From Fimbriimonadia bacterium (lineage in GTDB: Bacteria; Armatimonadota; Fimbriimonadia; Fimbriimonadales; Fimbriimonadaceae), in contig JAUICQ010000007.1 of NCBI GenBank assembly GCA_030427425.1, forward strand, positions 26,151-90,150: 64,000 nt of DNA. Direction: 5' to 3'. A program made the position numbers and the translations under genes. Under the pieces are notes generated by a model. The model ran no database searches, was not told the DNA's origin, and saw only the letters and a list, made by a program, of their open reading frames with translations. Below are positions 26,007-35,036 of this stretch, one piece after another; position 1 is the stretch's first letter, and the number at the start of each line of letters is the position of its first letter.

Positions 26007-27941
26007 TTAATCTTCTGAGAGAAGTGCTTTTGTGGAGAGTACTCTTAATGCTTCTGCCACGCTCCATGCCTGCCACGGACATCCTTCTCCCATTTGTGGT
26101 GCATCGCCATCATAAACTTCCGATATGCCCCCAATTCCGACCTCCGTCAGCATATTTTCCATATTTTTAAGTATAGAAAGAACTTCATCTTTCTTATAAT
26201 CCATCTTGATACATGCGGAGAGGTATGTTCCAAATAGCCAAGGCCATACTGTACCCTGGTGATAAGCTTTATCTCTTTCTGGAAGGGTGCCTTTATATCG
26301 TGATTTATAGTCTGCATCATCCGGACTTAAGGTGCGCATGCCGTGTGGAGTAAGAAGTTTTTCGCGAACGTGTTTCAATGTGCTTAAGCTCTCGCTCTTT
26401 CCTGCAACAGAGAATGGTAGGCTAATAGCGAAGAGCATGTTGGGGCGTAGTGAGGGATCGTTCGGCTCTGCTACATCTAGGTAGTATCCTAGATTTTTAT
26501 CCCAGAACTTCTCTTTAAAATTATTCTTAACTCTATCTGCTTCTTGCTGATATTTTTCGCTTCCGTTCAGTCCTAATTTTTTAGATAGCCAGTGCATGGT
26601 GCAGAGTGCGTTGTACCATAATGCGTTAATCTCTACCGCTTTGCCACGTCTTGGAGTTACAACAAAATCGCCTACTTTGGCATCCATCCAGGTTAACTGA
26701 ACTCCGTCCTGACCCGAGTGTAGCAGCCCGTCTTCGGGGTCTACTTTAATGTTATAGAGAGTGCCTTTATTGTGCCATAGATAGATCTCTTCGAGTACCT
26801 GCATCATATCGACTGCGAATTTTTCATCCCACTCTTGTTGTAACGTTAAGTAGATGCTGTTCACGTACCAGAGGGTGCCATCTACGGTATTATATTCTGG
26901 GTGTTCCCCTTTATCTACAAACCGATTCGGGATTAATCCTTGTTTCATCTGTTTAGCATAACTTCTCAGAATCTTCTTGGCTAGATCTACTTTTCCTGTA
27001 CAGAGGAATATTCCAGGGAGTGATATCATGGTATCCCGACCCCAGTCTGTGAACCAAGGGTACCCAGCGATAACACTCGTTCGGCTAGGGCAATCGATGA
27101 TAAACTTTTCAGAAGCAGCAATCAATTTTTCCTTTAAAGAGCTGAAATCATCTTTATTCTTCTTGGTTTTCTTCGTAGGAGTTTCCCATTGGAAGGAAGT
27201 TGATAATTTTTCAACGTCAATCTGTTTTTCGGTAGTAGCTACCATATATCTGCTTTCATGAGATTTTAGAGTGATGTGCCATTCTACGGGGTTCCATAGA
27301 TCGCCTTTATAGGGGAGTCCTCTATCGTAATCGCGTAGATATTCGAAGTTATAGTACCAGCATGCTTTCTTTGTGTATGCTCCATCGGGAAAGTGTATGT
27401 TGAGCGGGATATTATTATGTTCTATTTTTAGTGTGTTGCCTGTAATTTGCCAGTTATTGGGGTAGTTACTGTCTTCATAAAAATCGGAGTGGTAGTCTTT
27501 ATGTTCTACTAACGGATTCAGTTGTATTTGAATATCTCTCTCGGACAGATTTTCCAGTTTCATTACAATGCTGTTGGTATTTTTATCTAAAGCGAGATGT
27601 TTTTTGAAAGTGATGTTACCGCACTGATATGTCCAGCAGATGGTATCTTCCGTGTTAAATTGGGTTAAGTAGTTACTTCCCTCTGGGTAGACGGTGTTAG
27701 GATATTGATGAGAGGCTAATTGGTATTTTTTTTCGCCGTCAATAAGGGTGATATCTATGTTTGCAAGGAGTACCATCCGTTTGGTGGGTGGTTCTATGGA
27801 GGCGACCAGAAGTCCGTGATATTTTCGCGTGTTGGTTCCTGGGATTGTTCCCATAGAGTAGGCTCCGAGTTGATTGGTAAGAATCCATTCTTTTCTCGAG
27901 AGCTGTTCGTAGGTGTAATCGGTAGGGTTTAGTTGATGCAT
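26007..27941 (-). CDS. Glycogen debranching enzyme (amylo-alpha-1,6-glucosidase type)
   Basis: The 644-aa protein matches the bacterial/archaeal GDE family (GH133-like). The N-terminal beta domain opens with WILTNQLGAYSMGTIPG and TRKYHGLLVAS. The catalytic (alpha/alpha)6 barrel has AGYPWFTDWGRDTMISLPG, then YNTVDGTLWYVNSIY, GVQLTWMDAKVGDFVVTPRRGK (as the TWMDAKVGD motif) and, near the end, QGTVWPWL. The call implies storage or use of alpha-glucan. It stands alone between repeats and lptF. Confidence 0.94.
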   Translation of the reverse strand: MHQLNPTDYTYEQLSRKEWILTNQLGAYSMGTIPGTNTRKYHGLLVASIEPPTKRMVLLANIDITLIDGEKKYQLASHQYPNTVYPEGSNYLTQFNTEDTICWTYQCGNITFKKHLALDKNTNSIVMKLENLSERDIQIQLNPLVEHKDYHSDFYEDSNYPNNWQITGNTLKIEHNNIPLNIHFPDGAYTKKACWYYNFEYLRDYDRGLPYKGDLWNPVEWHITLKSHESRYMVATTEKQIDVEKLSTSFQWETPTKKTKKNKDDFSSLKEKLIAASEKFIIDCPSRTSVIAGYPWFTDWGRDTMISLPGIFLCTGKVDLAKKILRSYAKQMKQGLIPNRFVDKGEHPEYNTVDGTLWYVNSIYLTLQQEWDEKFAVDMMQVLEEIYLWHNKGTLYNIKVDPEDGLLHSGQDGVQLTWMDAKVGDFVVTPRRGKAVEINALWYNALCTMHWLSKKLGLNGSEKYQQEADRVKNNFKEKFWDKNLGYYLDVAEPNDPSLRPNMLFAISLPFSVAGKSESLSTLKHVREKLLTPHGMRTLSPDDADYKSRYKGTLPERDKAYHQGTVWPWLFGTYLSACIKMDYKKDEVLSILKNMENMLTEVGIGGISEVYDGDAPQMGEGCPWQAWSVAEALRVLSTKALLSED

Positions 27942-28071
27942 ATTATATTATCAGCTACTATCAGAAGGTGCATTATCCTGCGTGAAAATATTTATTACTA
28001 GCATTTCGAAACAATTATATAAGATTGGTTAAATAATGTTATGTTTGCTAGGTAAGCTTTTATTATCTTTA

Positions 28072-29151
28072 ATGTTAAAAAAGCTAGATTACTATATTAT
28101 ACGAGAGCTACTGCCCCCATTATTCATGGGAATGTTTGCCTTTATCATGATATTTCATGCTGGGGTGATGTATACGGGTTACAAGGATTTTGCAGATCAT
28201 CCGAATGTAGCTAAGGCGATATTCTCTTATCTATTATATAAAACCCCTTACTATTTGAATTTTGTTTTCCCTATTTCGATGGCATTTGGATCGGCCTTAT
28301 CATTTTCTCGGTTAGCTAGGGAGCTGGAAATTGTTGCTATAAAGGGTGCGGGTATTCGAATTATGCGGGCGATGATTCCGGTGATAGCAGTCGGATTTAT
28401 CATGGCGATTGCCAACTTTTTAGTAGCTGAATATTTAATGATTCATACTGAGAAGAAAGCTCGTGAAATAAAGAACGAAGCTAAGTTTGGTATTGGCACT
28501 ACCGATTATAAGCAGAATGTTACTATCTTTTTGGATAAGAAGTATACAGCATCATTTAGAGACACGTACAGAAAGAAGGATGATAGTGTTTTATTTAAGG
28601 ATGCAGTGCTGCTTCATAGATTGTCCCATAACAAGTTACGATTAGTGCATGCCGAGAAAGGCAGTTATGTTGAAGGTGTGTGGAGATTTTACAATGTTAC
28701 AGACAGGTTAATTCTAGATGGTAAGCAGTTGTATTATAAGGATTTAAAATCTTTTGGTATTAATCAGGAAGTACAGGTGTCTAATTTATTTGCACCCCCA
28801 ATTGCTGATGAACAATCGTTCACAGAGTTGCGTAAGGCTATAAAAGAGGGAAAAGAACACAAGATAGATGTAAACGATTTAGAGATAGCTTACAATGTAA
28901 AATTTACGATACCTTTGGCTTGTGTTATATTTGCGATTACGGGTCCAATTTTTGCCATTATATTTGCTAGATTTGGTGGATTTATGGGCTTGCTAGTAAG
29001 TATATTCCTAGTTATGTGCTATTTCAATGCGCATGTTTTTTGTACGAGTATAGTAGGTAAGAATAACTGGTTGCCACCTGTAATTTCGGCTTGGTTACCA
29101 AATACCTTGTTTGCTATTGTAGGAATTGCTGGGGTGAGAAAGATAGAGTAG
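28072..29151 (+). CDS. LPS export permease, LptF/LptG family
   Basis: This 359-aa membrane subunit (from the chosen start) belongs to the LptB2FG transporter that extracts LPS from the inner membrane. The N-terminal pattern KLDYYIIRELLPPLFMG and EIVAIKGAGIRI matches the family, with six hydrophobic segments and a central beta domain (about residues 160-245). I chose the ATG at 28072, close to the conserved start; an in-frame ATG at 28036 adds 12 residues. It is directly upstream of the lptD-type gene. LptF and LptG cannot be told apart here. Confidence 0.88.
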   Translation: MLKKLDYYIIRELLPPLFMGMFAFIMIFHAGVMYTGYKDFADHPNVAKAIFSYLLYKTPYYLNFVFPISMAFGSALSFSRLARELEIVAIKGAGIRIMRAMIPVIAVGFIMAIANFLVAEYLMIHTEKKAREIKNEAKFGIGTTDYKQNVTIFLDKKYTASFRDTYRKKDDSVLFKDAVLLHRLSHNKLRLVHAEKGSYVEGVWRFYNVTDRLILDGKQLYYKDLKSFGINQEVQVSNLFAPPIADEQSFTELRKAIKEGKEHKIDVNDLEIAYNVKFTIPLACVIFAITGPIFAIIFARFGGFMGLLVSIFLVMCYFNAHVFCTSIVGKNNWLPPVISAWLPNTLFAIVGIAGVRKIE

Positions 29152-29153
29152 GC

Positions 29154-31535
29154 ATGAATAAGCGTTGGTTCGGCTATTTAGGATTCACCTTGTGTATGAA
29201 ACCTGTGATGGCCTATATAGATTTATCTAGTGCTGTTGAAGAATCTTTCTTGATTTACGATAGTTTTCCCGACCGTAACAGCGTAAAAGAGAAGTACGCT
29301 GAAGATTTGGAATCGTTGATTGCTGATGAGCAGAAAGCGGCTAACTATGAGAAGGTGATGGACGATATTTGGCATCATCCAGACATGGCTGTGATACGTG
29401 AAATACGATTTTTTCACCAAGAGAAGGATATTATTAAAGCATGGGGATCGGTTCGTTTTAGATATTCTGGAACAGATTTAACTGCTGATTATTTTGAATA
29501 CGATAGAAAGAATAAGATTGTCATATTTAAGGGTAATGTGTTGCTTGCTTCAACGGATGCAACAATACAGGCAGATAGAATTGAGTATGATGCCGAGACA
29601 AAGACTACTCGTTGGTATGGTGCAAAGTCGGTATTGGGTCCGGATATAACTGATAGTGAATTTACAGAGAGTCTGTATGTAGATTCTTGGACTGGTGGTA
29701 GTACTAGCAAAGAGATAGAGGGTAGCAATTGTACAGTAACTAGTTGTGGATTGTATTATCCTCACTATCAACTTAAAGTGGAATCGATGCGGATTTTTCC
29801 AGGTGATAAAATTATCCTGAAGAACGTGGATGTCTATATTAATGGTACTTATCGATTTACGCTGCCTAGTCTGTTTTTACCATTAAATGGTAATACTGAA
29901 ACCTCTTTGCCACGATTTGGCTATAATGAGAAGCTGGGTTACTTTGTGAAATCGCGGTGGGGATTTGAGGTTAGTAATGATAGTACCGATAGTGTGGTGT
30001 TTGAATTTCTTGTCCGTTACTATTCTAATTTCGGGTGGTCGTTAGGGAATATTATTACTTATAAGACTCCTGTTGCTAGCGGAAGTCAGCACATGTACTT
30101 TATGGCATCTGATAACTATCTGAAGTATACGGCAAATCATAAGCAGAGTTTTCATATAGGGGAGTTTGGTTTTAAAAACCAATTTCATACCAAAGAGAAT
30201 GAATTCAGAGCATATAAGCCTTATCAAGATTTTAAAATAGATTATAGTAAACGGATAAAATCGGCGAATGTAACTGCCTCCACTACTTATAGAAATTTCT
30301 ATAATCTAAAACAGGGGGATGTTACTACTAAGGTAACTCATACCGATTCTGCCTCTTTACCGTTCAATTTAAGTACTGATACGGAAGTAATCTACGAGAA
30401 GAATTTTAGAGAGATCCCTCAGCAAGAAGATTGGAACGATGCTAGTAAGGATATCGATTTCAGATGGAGAGGTTCTCATTCTAATTCCTACTTTGATACA
30501 AGCTTGCTGTATAAGAAGCATCTGTATCTTCAGGGCGAAGATCCGAATGAGAAGAAGTCTCCATCTTCTAGTGATAGAATCCCCGAAGTAACTTTCCGCA
30601 CATCTTGGGATAAAATGTTGCAGAGAGGAAAATTTAAATTTACAAAAGCAGTTCCTTTAGATATAGAATTAAAATATTTTAGTGCATATGCAAATTCCAG
30701 ATTGTACAACGAGTACCTTTCTAGTAAGGTTGTAAAGCTGAAAAGCAATAAAAGTTTGAGGAGTAAGTATTTTACTTCAGGCTGGAATATTGAGTATGAA
30801 CAGCACTACCACGAGAAGGACACTGCTCATTTTAATTTTAAACTTGCTCCTAAGTTTGAATATCATTTAGGTAATAAGATAAATTTCGAAAATTCTGTTC
30901 ATATCCGTTACGATCATGGTTTTAGTCCGTTCCGTTCGGACTTATTTAATCATCAGAATTATTCCAATCATGAGCTTACAGTAAGGCCAAATGATTACAT
31001 AAAAGCTAGCGTGAAGACAAGATATGACTTTAAGCAGGCGCAGGAAAATCCACACTCTTTTGCGTTAGGTTCTTTGAACTGGAATATGATGTTAACACCT
31101 ACAGAAAAAACAAAATTAAATCTCAATTCTTCGTTTTCTCCAAAAGATAGAAAGTGGGGTGATATTAATCTTAATGTACGGGGTGAAGCTGGAGGGTGTA
31201 GTTTTAACTGGACGAATAGATGGAGTGATTTTAAAAGGAAAGACGAAGTGCTTCAGAAAATTTTACGTACCAGCGAGCTTTCTGTTAGTGCGCTTAGTAT
31301 CATGCCTTTCATCATTACTTTTAGTTCTAAATATGATGGTATCAAGAAAAAATTTGTTGATAGAAAATTAATTCTAACTTATGATATGCACTGTACCGAG
31401 CTCAGTTTCTTGTATAAAAAGGACTTTTTTGGTAATAAGGCAGAGTACGAGTATGGTGTATTCTTTGCCTTGAAGGGGTATCCGCGCGAATTTTACGGTC
31501 CTAGTTATTCTGGGGATCATCCTATCGAGATGTAA
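29154..31535 (+). CDS. lptD: Outer-membrane LPS-assembly protein, LptD (OstA) family
   Basis: This 793-aa protein starts two bases after the lptF-type stop. It has a signal peptide, an OstA/LptA-like beta-jellyroll (KAWGSVRFRYSGTDLTADYFEYD and the GNVLLASTDATIQADRIEYDAE-type repeats, given as cores) from about 110 to 185, then a long C-terminal barrel. The barrel includes VTSCGLYYPHYQLKVESM, where a Cys motif resembles the LptD disulphide region. It inserts LPS into the outer leaflet. This plus LptF indicates a diderm envelope. Conservation in the barrel is weak, so the call is by domain order and neighbour. Confidence 0.8.
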   Translation: MNKRWFGYLGFTLCMKPVMAYIDLSSAVEESFLIYDSFPDRNSVKEKYAEDLESLIADEQKAANYEKVMDDIWHHPDMAVIREIRFFHQEKDIIKAWGSVRFRYSGTDLTADYFEYDRKNKIVIFKGNVLLASTDATIQADRIEYDAETKTTRWYGAKSVLGPDITDSEFTESLYVDSWTGGSTSKEIEGSNCTVTSCGLYYPHYQLKVESMRIFPGDKIILKNVDVYINGTYRFTLPSLFLPLNGNTETSLPRFGYNEKLGYFVKSRWGFEVSNDSTDSVVFEFLVRYYSNFGWSLGNIITYKTPVASGSQHMYFMASDNYLKYTANHKQSFHIGEFGFKNQFHTKENEFRAYKPYQDFKIDYSKRIKSANVTASTTYRNFYNLKQGDVTTKVTHTDSASLPFNLSTDTEVIYEKNFREIPQQEDWNDASKDIDFRWRGSHSNSYFDTSLLYKKHLYLQGEDPNEKKSPSSSDRIPEVTFRTSWDKMLQRGKFKFTKAVPLDIELKYFSAYANSRLYNEYLSSKVVKLKSNKSLRSKYFTSGWNIEYEQHYHEKDTAHFNFKLAPKFEYHLGNKINFENSVHIRYDHGFSPFRSDLFNHQNYSNHELTVRPNDYIKASVKTRYDFKQAQENPHSFALGSLNWNMMLTPTEKTKLNLNSSFSPKDRKWGDINLNVRGEAGGCSFNWTNRWSDFKRKDEVLQKILRTSELSVSALSIMPFIITFSSKYDGIKKKFVDRKLILTYDMHCTELSFLYKKDFFGNKAEYEYGVFFALKGYPREFYGPSYSGDHPIEM

Positions 31536-32475
31536 GGGTTTCTATGTTTGTCATCTTCGAAGGAGATCCAGTGTAGTTTTTATATTAATTTTCCTTAGCT
31601 TTCTAGACATTTTAGGAGTTTTCACAGAAGGTCATGGATACCGCTCCGTCCTCGAAGGGGAACCATACACAGGTATGACAAATTGGGAGCGTGAGAGGTG
31701 GATAGTTAAAGTGTCCTCCCTCTATTGTCATTCCGGAATCGGAATCCAGTCCATATCAATATTATTTTTCCTTAGTGTTTTTGAACCCACACTTGGTGAT
31801 GATATATCAATATGTGGATCCCCTTCGAGGATGACCGGCCGTGGGGAGATGATTGGCAAATGTAGCCCCGCATTTGAAAGTCGCTACTCCTGCATTGTCA
31901 CCCCGGAATTTTTATAGTTTCCGGGGTCCGTGACGATTTTTTTGCGAGATTTAATAAAGAGAAGACAATCTTTCATACCCGCATTTCAAATTTTATGCTA
32001 GTATCTGAAGTGTTTTTGGAAGGTCATGGATACCGCTCCGTCCTCGAAGGGGAACCATACACAGGTATGACAAATTGGGAGCGTGAGAGGTGGATAGTTA
32101 AAGTGTCCTCGAGTCCTCTATTGTCATATTCGAAGGAGATCCAGTGTAGTTTTTATATTAATTTTCCTTAGCTTTCTAGACATTTTAGGAGTTTTCACAG
32201 AAGGTCATGGACCCCGACTATATACAACGTCGGGGCGACAAATGAGGTGTGGATTGCTCAAGTGTCCTCGAGTCCTCTATTGTCATCTTCGAAGGAGATC
32301 CAGTGTAGTTTTTATATTAATTTTCCTTAGCTTTCTAGACATTTTAGGAGTTTTCACAGAAGGTCATGGACCCCGACTATATACAACGTCGGGGCGACAA
32401 ATGAGGTGTGGATTGCTCAAGTGTCCTCGAGTCCTCTATTGTCATCTTCGAAGGAGGTCCAGTCATTATAAGTAT
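31536..32475. repeat. Interspersed repeat cluster, copy 4, with tandem units
   Basis: A gene-free stretch of 0.94 kb. It contains the longest plus-oriented unit (about 31785-31950), including the hairpin CCCCGGAA (31901-31908)/TTCCGGGG (31919-31926). A segment starting GGTCATGGATACCGCTCCGT is duplicated (near 31634 and 32021). Short in-frame ORFs here are repeat sequence, not genes. Confidence 0.88.
32101..32462 (+). repeat. Direct tandem repeat, 159-bp period
   Basis: The word AAGTGTCCTCGAGTCCTCTA begins at 32101, 32260 and 32419, an exact spacing of 159 bases. The first two full units are nearly identical, and the third ends after about 45 bases. Each unit contains a CCCCGAC-N10-GTCGGGG hairpin (32212-32235, 32371-32394). 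Confidence 0.9.
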
Positions 32476-32526
32476 TATTTTTCGATATATATACAGCTAT
32501 ATGATGAAAAGTGATACAATAAATGC

Positions 32527-33060
32527 ATGGATATCGGCTGGAAGGGAAGTAGGCTATGTTTTTTACCTATCGAAAGGGACAGGCATTTTAGGCTACAGTA
32601 CCACTGGATAAACGACCCAAAGGTGACGGAATGGACCGACGTAGGGGATTATCCTGTTACCGCTCACGGAATAGAGGCTTATTTGAATAGTACAGAAATA
32701 ACTCATGAGCCTCCACAGACTATCCTTTTCGCCATAGAGAAGTTGGATGGGAAGTTTATAGGTTTGTGTGATATCCGTCATATCAATTATATTAGTGGAT
32801 ATGGTGAGATAGGCTATATTATTGGAGATAAAGAGGAATGGGGTCAGGGTTATGGTACTGAGATTGTTTCTATGCTTGTTAAATATTGTTTTGATATTAT
32901 TAACCTAAGGACTGTTACTGCAAAGGTTTTAGCTCCTAACATTGGTTCTGGTAAGGTGCTTGAAAAGAATGGATTCCAGAAGTGTGCCTGTATCCCTAAG
33001 TATGAATGGCGCCGAGGCGACTACCGGGATGTTTTTTGGTATTACCTACAGAAAGCTTAG
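32527..33060 (+). CDS. GNAT-family N-acetyltransferase (RimJ/RimL-like)
   Basis: 177 aa with the GNAT fold: GEIGYIIGDKEEWGQGYGTE is the acetyl-CoA loop region (residues about 95-115, with the WGQGYGTE motif), then VTAKVLAPNIGSGKVLEKNGF. This subgroup modifies ribosomal proteins, sugars or antibiotics; the substrate is not predictable. The gene follows the repeat cluster directly. The ATG is at 32527 with no strong Shine-Dalgarno. Confidence 0.88.
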   Translation: MDIGWKGSRLCFLPIERDRHFRLQYHWINDPKVTEWTDVGDYPVTAHGIEAYLNSTEITHEPPQTILFAIEKLDGKFIGLCDIRHINYISGYGEIGYIIGDKEEWGQGYGTEIVSMLVKYCFDIINLRTVTAKVLAPNIGSGKVLEKNGFQKCACIPKYEWRRGDYRDVFWYYLQKA

Positions 33061-33079
33061 GTGGTAGTTGAGTCAATGT

Positions 33080-33117
33080 TAGGTGTATTATTTTTTTTAA
33101 GGAAAATAATACACCTA
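33080..33117. terminator. Bidirectional hairpin terminator
   Basis: TAGGTGTATTATTTT (33080-33094) pairs perfectly with AAAATAATACACCTA (33103-33117) over an 8-base loop, with T-rich flank on the plus strand. It separates two convergent genes. Confidence 0.8.
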
Positions 33118-33139
33118 GGTTCAAAACAGAACTGTTTAT

Positions 33140-33733
33140 TTATAGTTTTTCGAATTCTACGCCATCTTTAGTGATGATAGCTTTGAATCCTTCTTCTTCA
33201 TTAACCATTTCGAATTTCTCTACAGATCCGTCTTCTGCTACTTCTACTTTATCTAGAGGTACTACTTTTTCAACAACAGATTGTATTTCTGAAGCTGGTC
33301 TTGTATCTGGAGCAGGAGCTTCATCATTGCTTGTGTCTGTGTCTCCACTTGCATCAGGTTGGTTGTCTGTACTGTCTCCAGCATCAGCATTATCTGAATT
33401 ATCAGTTGCATCTGCGTTGTCTGAATTGTCTGTTCCTGGATCTACATCATTGCCTGTGTCTTGATCTGGTTGTTCATCTGTATTATCTTTATCGTCAGCA
33501 TCAGTGCTACTTGCTTTATCAAAGCCATGTTGGTGACCTACTTCGTACCCTGTGTCATAACCTTTTTTGTATTCGGCTTGTCTAATAGCGTCTAGCTGTG
33601 TAGCGGTTGGTCCTGTCTGTACGCTCATAGCTCCTGCAGAGCTACTGTCTTCACAATTTCCACATCCAGCCATTGTTCCTGCAGCTATTAGGCCTAGAAT
33701 GGGCATTCCAAATTTTAAACTAAATTTTCTCAT
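33140..33733 (-). CDS. Acidic lipoprotein, function unknown
   Basis: A 197-aa predicted lipoprotein: signal LGLIAAGTMAGC with the lipobox Cys at about residue 24. After it, KKGYDTGYEVGHQHGF resembles the Gly/Tyr repeats seen in surface adhesins. Then comes an Asp/Asn/Ser-rich tract of about 90 residues (DNSDNADATDNSDNADAGDS), and a C-terminal domain of about 45 residues with VEKVVPLDKVEVAEDG. Probably a surface or envelope protein with a long flexible stalk. Confidence 0.75.
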   Translation of the reverse strand: MRKFSLKFGMPILGLIAAGTMAGCGNCEDSSSAGAMSVQTGPTATQLDAIRQAEYKKGYDTGYEVGHQHGFDKASSTDADDKDNTDEQPDQDTGNDVDPGTDNSDNADATDNSDNADAGDSTDNQPDASGDTDTSNDEAPAPDTRPASEIQSVVEKVVPLDKVEVAEDGSVEKFEMVNEEEGFKAIITKDGVEFEKL

Positions 33734-33916
33734 AAATCCTCTCTCTTTAACAACTTGTGTTCAGGCTGGAGTGCAGCCTAGTTATTTGCTTTATTACAGT
33801 ATCGGATAGAAGGAAGAAAATATTAATAGTATATTGTTAATATATGTAAAATAATTGAAATTATAGGCTGATAGTTGTTTTTGGGGTTATTAAGACGGTT
33901 CTGAATTTTTAGAAAA

Positions 33917-33955
33917 GGTTATGGTCCTCGAGTATATATAGTCTTGGGGTGATTT
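33917..33955. repeat. Decayed palindromic repeat with G-U-type pairs
   Basis: CCTCGAG (33926-33932) and CTTGGGG (33943-33949) pair over a 10-base loop only if two G-U pairs are allowed. The flanks GGTTATGG and GGTGA match the other family members. The rest of the 33734-34076 gap holds nothing I can identify. Confidence 0.6.
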
Positions 33956-34076
33956 TGGGATATGGTTGTTGGTTATTGAACTTACAATTGGAATTTAGTG
34001 GAGAATATTTCGGTTTTTATTAATTTAACGAATTTAATGAGTGTGGTTAACAAGAAGGTGTGAGGGTTAAATTGAG

Positions 34077-34162
34077 TGGTGCCCAGGGCGAGAGTCGAAC
34101 TCGCACGGCCTTGCGGCCAACGGATTTTAAGTCCGCAGTGTCTACCATTCCACCACCTGGGC
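34077..34162 (-). tRNA. tRNA-Leu(TAA)
   Basis: Read on the minus strand: acceptor GCCCAGG/CCTGGGC, anticodon stem GCGGA/TCCG(T) around TAA, a long variable arm, T arm with GTTCGACTC, and encoded CCA. The variable-arm length is typical of leucine. Confidence 0.95.
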
Positions 34163-34275
34163 TCTCTTATACTATTTATTATACCGTGCATTTCTTAAAA
34201 TAATGTTATACAATTAATAATCTTATTATCAGGTATACTGTGTTAGTAATGCATGCCGATGGGTAAGCAAGATAT

Positions 34276-34352
34276 GGCGGGTGTAGCTCAGGGGTTAGAG
34301 CACCTCACTGTGGCTGAGGGGGCCGTGGGTTCGATTCCCATCATCCGCCCCA
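34276..34352 (+). tRNA. tRNA-His(GTG)
   Basis: GGCGGGTG opens the acceptor stem, with the extra G at position -1 pairing with C73, diagnostic of tRNA-His. The anticodon is GTG, the T arm contains GGTTCGATT, and CCA is encoded. One G-T pair lies in the acceptor stem. Confidence 0.96.
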
Positions 34353-34421
34353 TGAATTCTATACATTTGTCAATATCTCTATGTGGTTACTTACCAGCAA
34401 ACACTTTAAGGAGAACATTTT

Positions 34422-34985
34422 ATGGAAAAAGAGTCCAGTGTTCAATTAGAAAAAGTACTTTCAGCTCCTCTTAAGACCTTGATTTCAGAGAACGATTTGC
34501 GGATGAGAGTCGCAGAATTAGCTGAAGAGGTTAAGAAGGATTTAGGGGATGGGCCTGTTGTGATGATTGCCATCTTGAAAGGTTCTTATGTTTTCATCTC
34601 CGATTTTTCCAAGCATTTTGGCACCAATGTAATTGTAGACTTTATGCAGGTGAGCAGTTATGGGTCGGGGACTGAATCTAGTGGTAAGGTACAGCTGAAG
34701 AAAGATTTAGATATAAATATTAAGGGTAAGGATGTTATTATCGTAGAGGATATTATAGATAGCGGACTTACTATGAAGTATCTCTTAGGGCTTTTAGGTG
34801 CTAGAGAGCCGAAGTCTTTAAAGGTGGTAACGTTACTAGCTAAGCCTGAACGTCATGTCTATAAAATTGAAGCAGATTATATAGGGTTTGACATTCCTGA
34901 TGTTTTCGTGGTAGGATATGGGTTAGATTACGCAGAATATTTCCGCAATCTTCCTTACATAGCCCTTCCTCAGGTGGAATTATAA
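34422..34985 (+). CDS. hpt: Hypoxanthine phosphoribosyltransferase
   Basis: A purine salvage enzyme, hypoxanthine (or guanine) plus PRPP to IMP/GMP. The 187-aa length is normal. The PRPP-binding loop is VIIVEDIIDSGLTMKYLL, and IAILKGSYVFISDF and KLEADYIGFDIPD-like (here KIEADYIGFDIPDVFVVGYGLDYAEYFRNLPYIA, in its GFDIPD and GLDYAEYFRNLPYI parts) are the other conserved blocks. It is preceded by AAGGAGA 8 bases before the ATG. Confidence 0.93.
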   Translation: MEKESSVQLEKVLSAPLKTLISENDLRMRVAELAEEVKKDLGDGPVVMIAILKGSYVFISDFSKHFGTNVIVDFMQVSSYGSGTESSGKVQLKKDLDINIKGKDVIIVEDIIDSGLTMKYLLGLLGAREPKSLKVVTLLAKPERHVYKIEADYIGFDIPDVFVVGYGLDYAEYFRNLPYIALPQVEL

Positions 34986-35036
34986 AATTTATAAATTAAG
35001 CAGAATTTAAAAAAATTTCTTTATCGAATTATTACT

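Noticed and set aside
25952..26170. Plus-strand reading frame of 72 aa
   Set aside because: Overlaps the end of the debranching enzyme on the other strand and has no start signal.
31675..31917. Reading frame of 80 aa next to a repeat
   Set aside because: Covers the CCACACTTGGTGATGATATA repeat unit only and appears in part at other repeat copies.
32242..32514. Reading frame of 90 aa in the tandem repeat
   Set aside because: It follows the 159-bp repeat and repeats its own residues; no start signal or family match.
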